Below, piece by piece: positions 1 to 8,355 of a stretch of DNA of 39,717 bases. Location of the stretch: the NCBI GenBank assembly GCA_034002405.1, contig JAVFAS010000031.1, forward strand, positions 1 through 39,717, given 5' to 3'. Made by a program: the position numbers and the translations under genes. Numbering within the stretch: the stretch's first letter is position 1; each line of letters begins with the position of its first letter. The notes beneath the pieces were generated by a model. That model saw only the letters and a list, made by a program, of their open reading frames with translations, was not told the DNA's origin and searched no databases. The stretch is from SZUA-365 sp034002405. GTDB lineage: Bacteria; Bacteroidota; Ignavibacteria; SZUA-365.

Positions 1-20
1 GAAGTGCCCCGTTCGACGGC

Positions 21-836
21 TCACAGATACGAGCGCTTCATCTCCAATTCCTGCGTGAGGCGATCAACCCCCTCACTGCCCATGCTGCGGGAGTTCACCA
101 CGCCGGATCCGGGAACCGCGACCTGCACGCGTGCCTGCTGATGTTGCAGTTGTTGACGCCATTCGGCATCATCCGTGTCCGCCAACGGGGCCCGGCCACG
201 GTGTTCATCGATTTGTCCCCGGAGCCGGAGAATCGCCGTTTCCTTCTTTTCCGCGAGAATGCGGTGGATGTTCTTCGCGATCGAGACATTTTCTTCCATC
301 TGGCGCTGGATTTCCTTCACGCGGTGCGGCGGCGTCTTGCTGCGCTGCATCACGAAATCCTGGAATTTCTTCATCACGCTCTCATACTGCTGCTGCACAC
401 GCGCGAGCTCGAGGCGCGATTGCCAGTATTGCTCGGGGTCGCCCGACAGCAGGAAATAGAAAGGCACCGCGATACGGAAATCACGGGGCATGCCATTGAC
501 CGTGGCATAGCCGGCCGGAAAACGCGCGCGCATGGCACTCACCAGAGCCGCGTCGTCAAATTCCTTCTGTCCCGAACTCACCGAAACCTCGCTGAAGACC
601 ACTTCGCCCTCGGATGTGACGAATAACTGCACCTCGACGACGCCTTCGACACCGCGCGCGAGCTGGGCGACGGGATAATCGGGAAGCTGGAAGGTCGGCT
701 GCGCGGCGGAGGTGAATCGCACCGTCTCGCTCTCATCGGGGAGGGTGAACAGCGGAGGAATGAAGCCGCGCGTCTGCGCATGGGTCGGCGCGGCAAGCAC
801 AAGCGTAAGAACCAGAAGGGGAAGCAAACGCTGCAT
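21..836 (-). CDS. Secreted TonB C-terminal-domain protein with coiled-coil tail
   Basis: 271 aa. Residues 1-20 form a signal peptide ending THA|Q. Residues about 45-128 match the TonB C-terminal fold: a YPVAQLARGVEGVVEVQLFV stretch, then FDDAALVSAMRARFPAG, ending in a beta strand. Residues about 135-225 are Glu/Gln/Arg-rich and predicted coiled coil. Unlike classical TonB there is no retained N-terminal membrane anchor and no Pro-rich spacer, so it is probably periplasmic and not an energy transducer in the usual sense. The start is supported by GGAG six bases upstream of ATG. A single gene here; its partner is unknown. Confidence 0.8.
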   Translation of the reverse strand: MQRLLPLLVLTLVLAAPTHAQTRGFIPPLFTLPDESETVRFTSAAQPTFQLPDYPVAQLARGVEGVVEVQLFVTSEGEVVFSEVSVSSGQKEFDDAALVSAMRARFPAGYATVNGMPRDFRIAVPFYFLLSGDPEQYWQSRLELARVQQQYESVMKKFQDFVMQRSKTPPHRVKEIQRQMEENVSIAKNIHRILAEKKETAILRLRGQIDEHRGRAPLADTDDAEWRQQLQHQQARVQVAVPGSGVVNSRSMGSEGVDRLTQELEMKRSYL

Positions 837-990
837 AGTCTACTCCGGGGTGGGACAGGTATGTATTCGGCCAAGACGCTGAAAAACCAAGTCATGCAGC
901 TTACAAGGAAAATCTGACAGAAGCAAGATTTCCGTAAGGAAAATGTAAGGATTCTGTAACCTTTTCCCGGTTGTTGGTGTCTGCGTCCCT

Positions 991-1076
991 TACAGAAAAA
1001 GTGGATTCCTCCGCTTTCGGAGGGACATTCCATTACAGAAAAAGTGGATTCCTCCGCTTTCGGAGGGACATTCCAT
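991..1076. repeat. Perfect tandem duplication of a 43-bp hairpin unit
   Basis: Two identical 43-bp copies abut exactly (991-1033 and 1034-1076). Each contains the inverted repeat CCTCCG-CTTT-CGGAGG, which makes a 6-bp GC hairpin, and a T-rich run (CTTTTTC when read on the minus strand) about seven bases after it. The pair begins four bases past the lgt stop codon on that gene's strand. It could act as a double terminator or mRNA 3'-end stabiliser for lgt, or be a member of a dispersed intergenic repeat family; one window cannot separate these. Confidence 0.9.
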
Positions 1077-1079
1077 CGA

Positions 1080-1868
1080 TCAAGAAGATCGGGAAGACGT
1101 GTTGCTCGAGGGGTTTCGCAGCAAGAGCCAGAGGCCAAACGCGACGAGTGGGATGCTGAGCAATTGTCCCATGGTGATGGGCATGGAGGGATCGAGGGTG
1201 GATTGTCCGGTCTTGAAGAATTCGAGCACGAAGCGCGCGGAAAACAGCATGGCCACCATGCTGCCGGTGAGACGTCCCGGCCGCGCGGATGCGCCGCGGT
1301 GGTACATCACGATCATCAGCGCGAAGATCAGCATATATGCCAGTGCTTCATAGAGCTGGACAGGATGGCGAGGAATATCGTCAACGCGTGCAAAAATCAC
1401 GGCCCACGGGACGCTGGCGGGAAGTCCGAGAATCTCGGAGTTGAAGAAATTTCCAAGTCGAACGAAAATGGCCGCGAGCGGGATCACGATGGAGACGCGA
1501 TCGGTGACCCAATAGAAGGTCATCCCCCGGGTGTTGCGCACGTAGAGGGCCAAGGCGATCAGGATGCCGGCGGCTGCGCCGTGGCTGGCCAGACCTCCTT
1601 CCCAGATCTTGAGAATCTCGATCGGATGTGTCAGGTAATATTCCGGACTGTAGAAGAGGCAGTGCCCGAGCCGTGCACCGACGATCACCGCGGCGAACAC
1701 GTAGATGAACAATCGGTTGAGCAGATCCTCGCTTTTTTTCTCCCGACGGAATACCCAGAGCATCACCATGAAGCTGCCGAGGAAGGCGAGGGCGAAGAGA
1801 AAGCCATACCAGCGGATGTGGAAGGGACCGAGGGAAAACAGTTCGGGATCGGGACTCCAGGTGAACAT
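1080..1868 (-). CDS. lgt: Prolipoprotein diacylglyceryl transferase
   Basis: 262 aa integral inner-membrane enzyme that transfers diacylglycerol from phosphatidylglycerol to the lipobox Cys of prolipoproteins, the first step of lipoprotein maturation. Several hydrophobic helices are evident. Family landmarks: H96 in GGLASHG (the His103 region of the E. coli enzyme), the signature VRLGNFFNSEILG at about 136-148 (Arg and Asn of the phosphatidylglycerol site) and RHPVQLYEA at about 167-175. I chose the ATG at 1868, giving MFTWSPDPELF, over a TTG at 1889, because the TTG lies in the poly-U tail of the upstream gene's terminator. The lipoproteins in this window (12872, 15317) are its expected substrates. 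Confidence 0.95.
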   Translation of the reverse strand: MFTWSPDPELFSLGPFHIRWYGFLFALAFLGSFMVMLWVFRREKKSEDLLNRLFIYVFAAVIVGARLGHCLFYSPEYYLTHPIEILKIWEGGLASHGAAAGILIALALYVRNTRGMTFYWVTDRVSIVIPLAAIFVRLGNFFNSEILGLPASVPWAVIFARVDDIPRHPVQLYEALAYMLIFALMIVMYHRGASARPGRLTGSMVAMLFSARFVLEFFKTGQSTLDPSMPITMGQLLSIPLVAFGLWLLLRNPSSNTSSRSS

Positions 1869-1887
1869 GGCGTGCGTTCCGGGATGC

Positions 1888-1921
1888 AAAAAAAATGAAG
1901 GATACCGCGATGGTATCCTTC
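1888..1921 (-). terminator. Rho-independent terminator of the 1983-4997 protease gene
   Basis: Perfect 10-bp stem (GAAGGATACC at 1897-1906 with GGTATCCTTC at 1912-1921) and a 5-nt loop. On the minus strand it is followed by an A and eight U residues (1888-1895). It separates the protease gene from lgt. Confidence 0.9.
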
Positions 1922-1982
1922 AAGTATAATAAAAATTTTCCTGTCTCGTCGATCGAAAAGTCGACCCGCGTGGAAATCGAGA

Positions 1983-4900
1983 TCAGTGGATGACCTGAAG
2001 CGGGGCTATCGCGGTATGTTCACCAGCCCGGAGGCGAAGGTGATAGCTCCCCGTCGCGAGTCCCGACACATCGAGATTCACACTGTGCGAGCCGGCGGCG
2101 AGCGTGCCCGCGATGCCTTCGCGGACGATGCGGCCGAGATTGTCATGTATCGTGAGCTGCGCCATGGCATCGGCTACAAGTGTGAAGCCGACCGTGACGC
2201 CACCCCGCGATACCGAGGAGACAGGATTCGGATACACCTGGTCGAAACGAAATTCCGCCGGGGCGGAGACGCTCGAGACCGTGGTGGTGTTGAACGGATC
2301 AAAGGTTGAATTGAATTTGAAAATGTCAATTCCCGCCGCGTAGACGGTGGTCGTCCCGGCACCGACCGACGACGTCGAACAGCCAATCAAGCCGAATGCA
2401 CCGGGCGTTGCCTGTACGGTCCATGTTTTTCCGAGATCCGTGGTGACCCAGGCATTCTCGTCCTGCATGAACCAGAAGCGCTTGCCGTCTGGTTCGACCT
2501 CGATGCCGCCACCGGTCGTGACGGTGATGGAACTGAGCAACGTCCAGGTCACTCCGCCGTCCTCGGTCACCGCGAGTGCGTTCGATCCGCCTTGGTTTGT
2601 TTGGGTGGTGAAGCGGATCATCCCGCGCTGTTGGTCGGCGAATGCCATATCCACCGAATGCTGGCTGGGTGTGGCATGGCTCGTCCAGGACAGCCCACGG
2701 TCGGTGGAGCGGTAGATCTTGCTGCTGTTGGTACCGAACCAGAGGTGATCGCCCACCGCGGCGTAGCTGTTGTTCCAACCGGCTTCGCTCCCCGTGGAGC
2801 TCGGAGCCTGGTCGATTTTCGTCCACGTCACCCCGGCATCACTGGTGGTTGCGATGCCCCAGCTGTTGTTGCGCGGATCGCCCTGGAGAATGCCGTTCTG
2901 CGTATCGAACATGTGGATCCAGTTGACGAATCCCGTGATCGTGCTCACCGCGGTGGGGGTCCAGTTGCTTCCACCGTTCGTGGTGCGGTATACGGCCGCT
3001 GCGCCGGTGGACGGGCCGGTGCCGGCGAGGGCCTGCGTCGTGCTGATGCCACAGACGGTGTACACGCCGGCGCCACTCGGATACCCGCTGGCACCGGCAT
3101 TGGCCCAGCTCGATCCGCCGTTCACCGTGCGAACCATGACATCCTGGTTCTGCACATGTGCGTTCGCCCACACAACCGAGTTCGACACGGCATCGATCGA
3201 GGTGAAATACGGTGCGCCGAAATTCAATGACGTGTGCCACGCATCGTCGAGGTAAATGGGAACGCGTCCGACCAGGTAGTCGAGATACTCGCCATCCTCC
3301 ACGCGGAGGCGCACGGGCAGATAGCCTTCGGAAACCCGAGGATTATCGGATAACACGATCTCGAATTCCAATATATCTCGTTCGAACGTCCCGAGCACCC
3401 CGATGGGGAACACCGTCGCCGATGTGGTGATCGACGGATCGTCGAGATCGACGGTCACCGTCGCGTCGGCCGAGGTCGGGGCGAGAAGGTTTTCGATTTC
3501 CATGGTCACGCGCGCGGTCTGTCCGGATTCGGTGAAGGCATCGCCGCCGCCCGGGAACAGATACGTGAAGCTGCGCACGCGCACGCCGGGAATTTCATCC
3601 AGGTTGGCATTTTCCGAAACGGCGCGGAACGCGTTGAGTCGTCCGTAGCGCTTGCTGCCGCCGGACGTGGTGAAGGGATCGGAGGTGACGCGGATCTGCG
3701 TGGCGACCTGGTCCGGTGTCCAGTCTGGATGACGCGCGAAGACCAACGCCGCCACACCCGCCGCCAACGGTGCGGAGAAGGATGTGCCCGTCGGGCTGGT
3801 ATATCCGCCACCCTTGCGCGTGGTAAGGATGCCGCTACCCGGCGCGTAGGTATGGACGGAGGTGCCATAGGTGCACCAGTTCGAGGCAGCGCCGCTCGAT
3901 TCGACGGAGCCGACATTCAGCACACGGTTGAAAGAGGAGGGCCAATGCGGGATGTAGTCGTTGTCCAGCGGATCGTTGCCCGAGGACCCCACCACCAATG
4001 CTCCCATGTTCGTGACGTCATTGATCAGATCCTGCAGGGCCTGCGAACGCGATCCCGTACCTCCCCAACTGCAGTTGATGATGCGGCATCCCATCTGCGC
4101 GGCGTAGACAATGCCTTCGTAACCGCCGACACCACCGGTCTGATCCGTGGAGGCCTTGATGGGGAGAATTTTCGCGCGGTAGCCGCTTCCGGCGATACCG
4201 ATCCCGTTGTTCGCCAGTGCGGCGGCGCAACCGGAGGTGTTGGTTCCATGTCCGAGCGTCCCGTCCATCGGATTGTTGTCCGGTCGCGGTGACTGGAAGC
4301 TTCCGTTTCCGTAATAATCCCATCCGCGCCAGTCATCGATCTTGCCGTTGTTGTCGTCGTCGATTCCGTTGTCCGCGAGTTCGCCGCTGACGCCATATTC
4401 CCCTGCATTGACAAAGATGCTCGGCGCGAGGTCCTCATGGGACCAATCCACGCCCGTGTCCACGTCGCCGATCACGATGGTCGAATCACCCGTGGTGACA
4501 TCCCACGCTTCCTTGAGTTTCATGACGGTCACGGCCCATTGCGTCGAAAGGCGTGGATCGTTCGGCGTGTGTTGCAGCGGATAGATGTAATACGGTTCGG
4601 CGTATTCCACGTTGGGATCGCGGGCGATCTCCAAGGCCAGCAGCGCCGGGTCATCGCCGGATGTGTAGCGCACCTTCACCATACGGTCGAAATGATATTC
4701 CGGTCGCATGGATTTCCGCAGCGCGGATTCCGGGACAGTGCTCAACGGCTCCACCGCGGTCGCGCCAATGCGGGCGCAAAGGGCGTCGAGACTGCCGACA
4801 CCGAGCGTGCTTCCGCCGCTGGTGAACTGCACCTGGGGACGCAGTTTGATGACCACGAGGTTCGGCACAACCGTGATCGAGCCGGTCCCGTGCTTCGCGG

Positions 4901-4997
4901 CCGGGGATGGATCGCGTTCGGGGGAGGTCGCGTGGGTGGGGTGGGTACATGCGAGTACGAGAATGGCGGAGAGACACAGGCGGGAAAGAGCGTTCAT
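1983..4997 (-). CDS. Secreted subtilisin-like S8 protease with BNR/Ycf48-like propeller and T9SS sorting tail
   Basis: 1004 aa. An N-terminal export signal (about 1-24) is followed by an inhibitor-like prodomain (about 42-140). The peptidase domain (about 150-460) has the full catalytic set: D180 in GDVDTGVD, H250 in GHGTN, oxyanion N341 and S406 in GTSFSAP. A beta-sandwich linker (about 470-585) follows. Residues about 590-900 carry repeated NGGSNW/DRGLSW/DGGVTW motifs of a BNR/Ycf48-like propeller. The last ~85 residues (from VYPNP at 921) form a T9SS type A sorting domain. It is predicted to be exported by Sec, then by T9SS to the surface or medium, to degrade protein; substrate unknown. 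An LAC sequence at 15-17 resembles a weak lipobox, but T9SS export is likelier. Tandem paralogue of the gene at 5188. Confidence 0.92.
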   Translation of the reverse strand: MNALSRLCLSAILVLACTHPTHATSPERDPSPAAKHGTGSITVVPNLVVIKLRPQVQFTSGGSTLGVGSLDALCARIGATAVEPLSTVPESALRKSMRPEYHFDRMVKVRYTSGDDPALLALEIARDPNVEYAEPYYIYPLQHTPNDPRLSTQWAVTVMKLKEAWDVTTGDSTIVIGDVDTGVDWSHEDLAPSIFVNAGEYGVSGELADNGIDDDNNGKIDDWRGWDYYGNGSFQSPRPDNNPMDGTLGHGTNTSGCAAALANNGIGIAGSGYRAKILPIKASTDQTGGVGGYEGIVYAAQMGCRIINCSWGGTGSRSQALQDLINDVTNMGALVVGSSGNDPLDNDYIPHWPSSFNRVLNVGSVESSGAASNWCTYGTSVHTYAPGSGILTTRKGGGYTSPTGTSFSAPLAAGVAALVFARHPDWTPDQVATQIRVTSDPFTTSGGSKRYGRLNAFRAVSENANLDEIPGVRVRSFTYLFPGGGDAFTESGQTARVTMEIENLLAPTSADATVTVDLDDPSITTSATVFPIGVLGTFERDILEFEIVLSDNPRVSEGYLPVRLRVEDGEYLDYLVGRVPIYLDDAWHTSLNFGAPYFTSIDAVSNSVVWANAHVQNQDVMVRTVNGGSSWANAGASGYPSGAGVYTVCGISTTQALAGTGPSTGAAAVYRTTNGGSNWTPTAVSTITGFVNWIHMFDTQNGILQGDPRNNSWGIATTSDAGVTWTKIDQAPSSTGSEAGWNNSYAAVGDHLWFGTNSSKIYRSTDRGLSWTSHATPSQHSVDMAFADQQRGMIRFTTQTNQGGSNALAVTEDGGVTWTLLSSITVTTGGGIEVEPDGKRFWFMQDENAWVTTDLGKTWTVQATPGAFGLIGCSTSSVGAGTTTVYAAGIDIFKFNSTFDPFNTTTVSSVSAPAEFRFDQVYPNPVSSVSRGGVTVGFTLVADAMAQLTIHDNLGRIVREGIAGTLAAGSHSVNLDVSGLATGSYHLRLRAGEHTAIAPLQVIH

Positions 4998-5130
4998 GGA
5001 TCACCAGAATTGATTCGGAGGGGGCGTGACCGAAAGATCCTGACAAGATACGGAAGGCGGGTGAATTCGGAAATGTCATCGCGGGTGCATCACAGGGTGC
5101 GCCGTGCATCAGAGGGGAGACAGCGGATTA

Positions 5131-5163
5131 AAAGACGAAGGGCTCCGATTGGGAGCCCTTCGT
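5131..5163 (-). terminator. Intrinsic terminator of the 5188-8181 protease gene
   Basis: Perfect 12-bp stem (5135-5146 with 5152-5163), 5-nt loop GATTG, then CUUUUAAU on the minus strand. It sits between the two paralogous protease genes, so they are probably transcribed separately. Confidence 0.8.
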
Positions 5164-5187
5164 TCGCCACGATGATGTGCGTGGGGG

Positions 5188-8181
5188 TCAGTTGAGGACG
5201 ATCAGCGTCTGGCTGCTTGTCCGCGAGGGTGTCGTCAGGCGCAGCAGGTAGCTTCCGGCGGGCAAGCCCGCGGTGGAAACCCGGGCGCGATGCGTGCCGG
5301 CGTCGAGGGTTGCGTTGAACACCTCGCGGAGCTTGCGACCGGTGAGATCATAGACCGCGAGCACCACCGGCGTCGCCGCGGGCAGGGTCAGTGACGCGAT
5401 CGTTCCGTCGCCGCGATTGGATGCGGGATTCGGATACAGCGCATGGAGGATCGGTGCGGGAGGGACCGATGACGGCCCACCATCGACATCGAGCACGAAA
5501 TCGCCGTTGTAGCGATAGATTTCTATTCCCGCCGCGAAGACCGAGGTAACGAAGCCATCATTCCATTCCGCGGCATCGTTAATGAAATCAAAATCGGCCG
5601 GGGCGGGTTGCACGCTCCATGTGGCACCGAGGTCGGTGGACACGAGGGCGTTGCTTTCCTGGAAGAACCACAGACGCGCTCCGTTGCGCTCGAAAACGAC
5701 GGAACCGGACGGAACCGCCACGGTCGACACGAGCGACCAGGTCGAGCCCCCGTCGGTGGTGATCGCGAGTGTGTCGGTTCCCTGCTCGCCCTGCTTCGAG
5801 AATCGCGCCACGCCGACGAGCGCATCGCGGAAATTCACGTCCACGGAATTTTTGCTCGGTGTCGCGTATCCCGTCCACGTCTGGCCGCGGTCGGTGGATT
5901 TGTAGATTTTGCTGCTGTTGGTTCCAAACCAGATGTTATCCCCGACCACATCGTATGCATTGTTCCATCCGGCTTCACCGGCGGGAGCAGTCAGCGGAGC
6001 GGCGAGGGGCGTCCATGTCTGGCCGCCATCGACGGTGGTCGCGATGCCCCAGACGTTGTTACGCGGGTCGCCCTGCATGATACCGTTCTGGGCGTCGAAC
6101 ATGTGGATCCAGTTGACGAAAGCCGTCAGGTTGGCGACGCTGGTCGCGGTCCAGTTCTGTCCGGCATCGCTGCTGCGGCAGATGGCGGCATTGCCGTCGA
6201 CCGGTCCGGTACCCACGAGCGCGGTGTTTCCGTCGATCGCGTCGATGCAGTAGACGCCGCGGCCGGACGGGAAGCCGGTGCCGAAGGCAAAGGACCAGGT
6301 ATCACCACCGTCGGTCGAGCGCAGGGCGATATCCTGCACCGGCACGCTGTTTTCGGTGTAATCGCCGCTCACCCAGATATTCCAGCGGTCGGCAATGTCG
6401 ATGGAATTGTACGGGTAGCGCAGGTCCACGACCGTGTGCCATGCATTGTCGAGATACACGGGGATCCGAACCAGGAGATAATCCTCGTATGCACCATCGG
6501 TGATTTTGACGATGACCGGCACATACCCTTCCGACTGCCGGATGTCGTTGTCGAGAGTGACCTGGAAACTGAGGTTTGTCGTACCCGACGTCGGGATGGC
6601 ACCGACCGCGAAAGTCGTGGTAGCCGCGGTCAGCGGCGAGCCGGTGAGCACGAGTTCGGCTTGCGCGTTCTGTGTCGGCGCGAGCACATTTTGCAGGGTG
6701 AGATCGACGGTGGCCGTCTGACCGCCCACGCTGAAATAGCCACCGACGGGTGTGCTGATCGCCGCGCTCTGGAGGATGACGCCCGGAATTTCACTCAGGG
6801 TCTGGTTCTCGGAAAGCGCGCGGAAGGCATTGACGCGTCCGTAGCGCAGCGCGTCGCGCGAGGCGCCGAAGGCATCGGAGGTGACACGGATCTGCGCGGC
6901 GACCTGCTCGGGCGTCCAGTCGGGATGGACGGCAAGAATCAGAGCCGCGAGTCCGGAAATATGCGGCGCGGAAAAGGATGTGCCGGTCGCATTCTGATAC
7001 CCGAAGCTGCCGCGCGTGGTCTGCACGTTCGATCCCGGAGCGCAGACATCGACGGAACTGCCGTAGGCCGCCCATGCACTGAACGAGCCATCCTGCTCGA
7101 TCGAGCTGACGCCGATCACATGGTTGAGGGCAGCCGGAAGGAAGGGATCGATATCATTGTTGATGGCGCTGTTGCCGGCACCGCCCACGATGACGCAGCC
7201 CTTTGACCAGGCGTAATCGACGACATCCTGCAGCGTTTGATTGATCACCTGATTCCCGCCCCAGCTGCAGTTGATGACCTGGCACCCCATGTCCGCGGCG
7301 TAGACGAGACCATCATATCCGGCCATGCCCCCCTGCCCGGCATCGTCCTGCACCTTGATCGGGAGCAGCTTCGTGTAGTAGCCAATGCCGGCGATGCCCG
7401 TTCCGTTATTGGTGGTCGCGGCGGCGATGCCCGCGCCATTGGTACCGTGGCCGTTGAAATCCAATGGATCGTTGTCCGGGTTCGGCTCCTGTATCGTGCC
7501 GTTGCCGATGAAATCCCAGCCGCGCCAGTCATCGACGTAGCCATTGTTATCGTCGTCGATTCCATTGTCCTTCAGTTCGCCGTTCGTTCCCCACTCGCCG
7601 GTGTTGACCGCGATGGAAAGCGAGAGATCCTCATGACCGTAGTTGATGCCGGAATCGACATACCCGATCACGATGCTCGAATCGCCTTTCGTGATGTCCC
7701 ACGCCTGCTCCATCTTCATGACGGTGATCGCCCATTGCTGCGCCAGTCGCGGATCGTCCGGTGTGTGCAGGGGACGGAAGGCGTAATACGGCTCGGCGTA
7801 CTCGATGGACGGCTCCGCCGCGAGTTGCTTGGCAAGACGGCGTGGATCGAGGGGAGCCGAATAGCGTACCATGAAAATTCGCGCGATCGAGGATTCTTCC
7901 CTCGATGCGAAGCTCTTCCGCAATGCCAGCGTGCGGTGCAGAGGCTGAATCGAGGCGGCCAGCGCGCGGTCGAGAACACGATCCACCGCGGCGATGCCCG
8001 TCACGGTGCTCCCCGGCGCGAGTGTGGTCACATCACGGAATTTGATGAAAAGCACCCCCGGCACGATATCGCCGAGTTCATTGGTGTTCGGTGCGGAAGG
8101 ACGCGGGCGTTCCTTCGCCGCGCCATCGGAAGTGGCTCCCAACAGGAAGCCCAGTGCGAGAAGCAGTACGACAATGCGCAT
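5188..8181 (-). CDS. Secreted subtilisin-like S8 protease with BNR/Ycf48-like propeller and T9SS sorting tail (paralogue)
   Basis: 997 aa, with the same architecture as its neighbour at 1983-4997. Signal peptide about 1-22; prodomain about 38-135; S8 catalytic domain with D176 (GYVDSGIN), H245 (GHGTN), N337 (GAGN) and S402 (GTSFSAP). A beta-sandwich linker, a BNR/Ycf48-like propeller (DGGDTW, DAGQNW, DGGQTW, DRGQTW repeats) and a T9SS tail beginning LYPNPASN complete it. Near-identical runs such as FVNWIHMFD occur in both proteins, showing an old tandem duplication followed by divergence. An AATATA at 8228-8233 (TATATT on the coding strand) could be the -10 element of its promoter. Confidence 0.92.
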   Translation of the reverse strand: MRIVVLLLALGFLLGATSDGAAKERPRPSAPNTNELGDIVPGVLFIKFRDVTTLAPGSTVTGIAAVDRVLDRALAASIQPLHRTLALRKSFASREESSIARIFMVRYSAPLDPRRLAKQLAAEPSIEYAEPYYAFRPLHTPDDPRLAQQWAITVMKMEQAWDITKGDSSIVIGYVDSGINYGHEDLSLSIAVNTGEWGTNGELKDNGIDDDNNGYVDDWRGWDFIGNGTIQEPNPDNDPLDFNGHGTNGAGIAAATTNNGTGIAGIGYYTKLLPIKVQDDAGQGGMAGYDGLVYAADMGCQVINCSWGGNQVINQTLQDVVDYAWSKGCVIVGGAGNSAINNDIDPFLPAALNHVIGVSSIEQDGSFSAWAAYGSSVDVCAPGSNVQTTRGSFGYQNATGTSFSAPHISGLAALILAVHPDWTPEQVAAQIRVTSDAFGASRDALRYGRVNAFRALSENQTLSEIPGVILQSAAISTPVGGYFSVGGQTATVDLTLQNVLAPTQNAQAELVLTGSPLTAATTTFAVGAIPTSGTTNLSFQVTLDNDIRQSEGYVPVIVKITDGAYEDYLLVRIPVYLDNAWHTVVDLRYPYNSIDIADRWNIWVSGDYTENSVPVQDIALRSTDGGDTWSFAFGTGFPSGRGVYCIDAIDGNTALVGTGPVDGNAAICRSSDAGQNWTATSVANLTAFVNWIHMFDAQNGIMQGDPRNNVWGIATTVDGGQTWTPLAAPLTAPAGEAGWNNAYDVVGDNIWFGTNSSKIYKSTDRGQTWTGYATPSKNSVDVNFRDALVGVARFSKQGEQGTDTLAITTDGGSTWSLVSTVAVPSGSVVFERNGARLWFFQESNALVSTDLGATWSVQPAPADFDFINDAAEWNDGFVTSVFAAGIEIYRYNGDFVLDVDGGPSSVPPAPILHALYPNPASNRGDGTIASLTLPAATPVVLAVYDLTGRKLREVFNATLDAGTHRARVSTAGLPAGSYLLRLTTPSRTSSQTLIVLN

Positions 8182-8355
8182 AACCTACCCGGAATGTTGA
8201 GGAAGAAGAATCGGATGCATTACGAATAATATACGATTCCCCCGTGTCGGAGGTAAGGGGAAAATTGATTTCATCGACGCGAGGATTTCCGCGATACCGG
8301 AAGTCCGCCGTATCTTGTCTTTTGGATGTCTCTGTCTTTTCACGCAAGGTATGCC

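Noticed and set aside
1869..1889. TTG start extending lgt by seven residues
   Set aside because: The TTG lies in the poly-U tail of the preceding terminator; the ATG at 1868 gives the usual Lgt N terminus.
5608..7206. 532-codon plus-strand frame opposite the second S8 protease
   Set aside because: Antisense to the propeller and protease domains of a convincing gene; composition is a mirror of its codon use.
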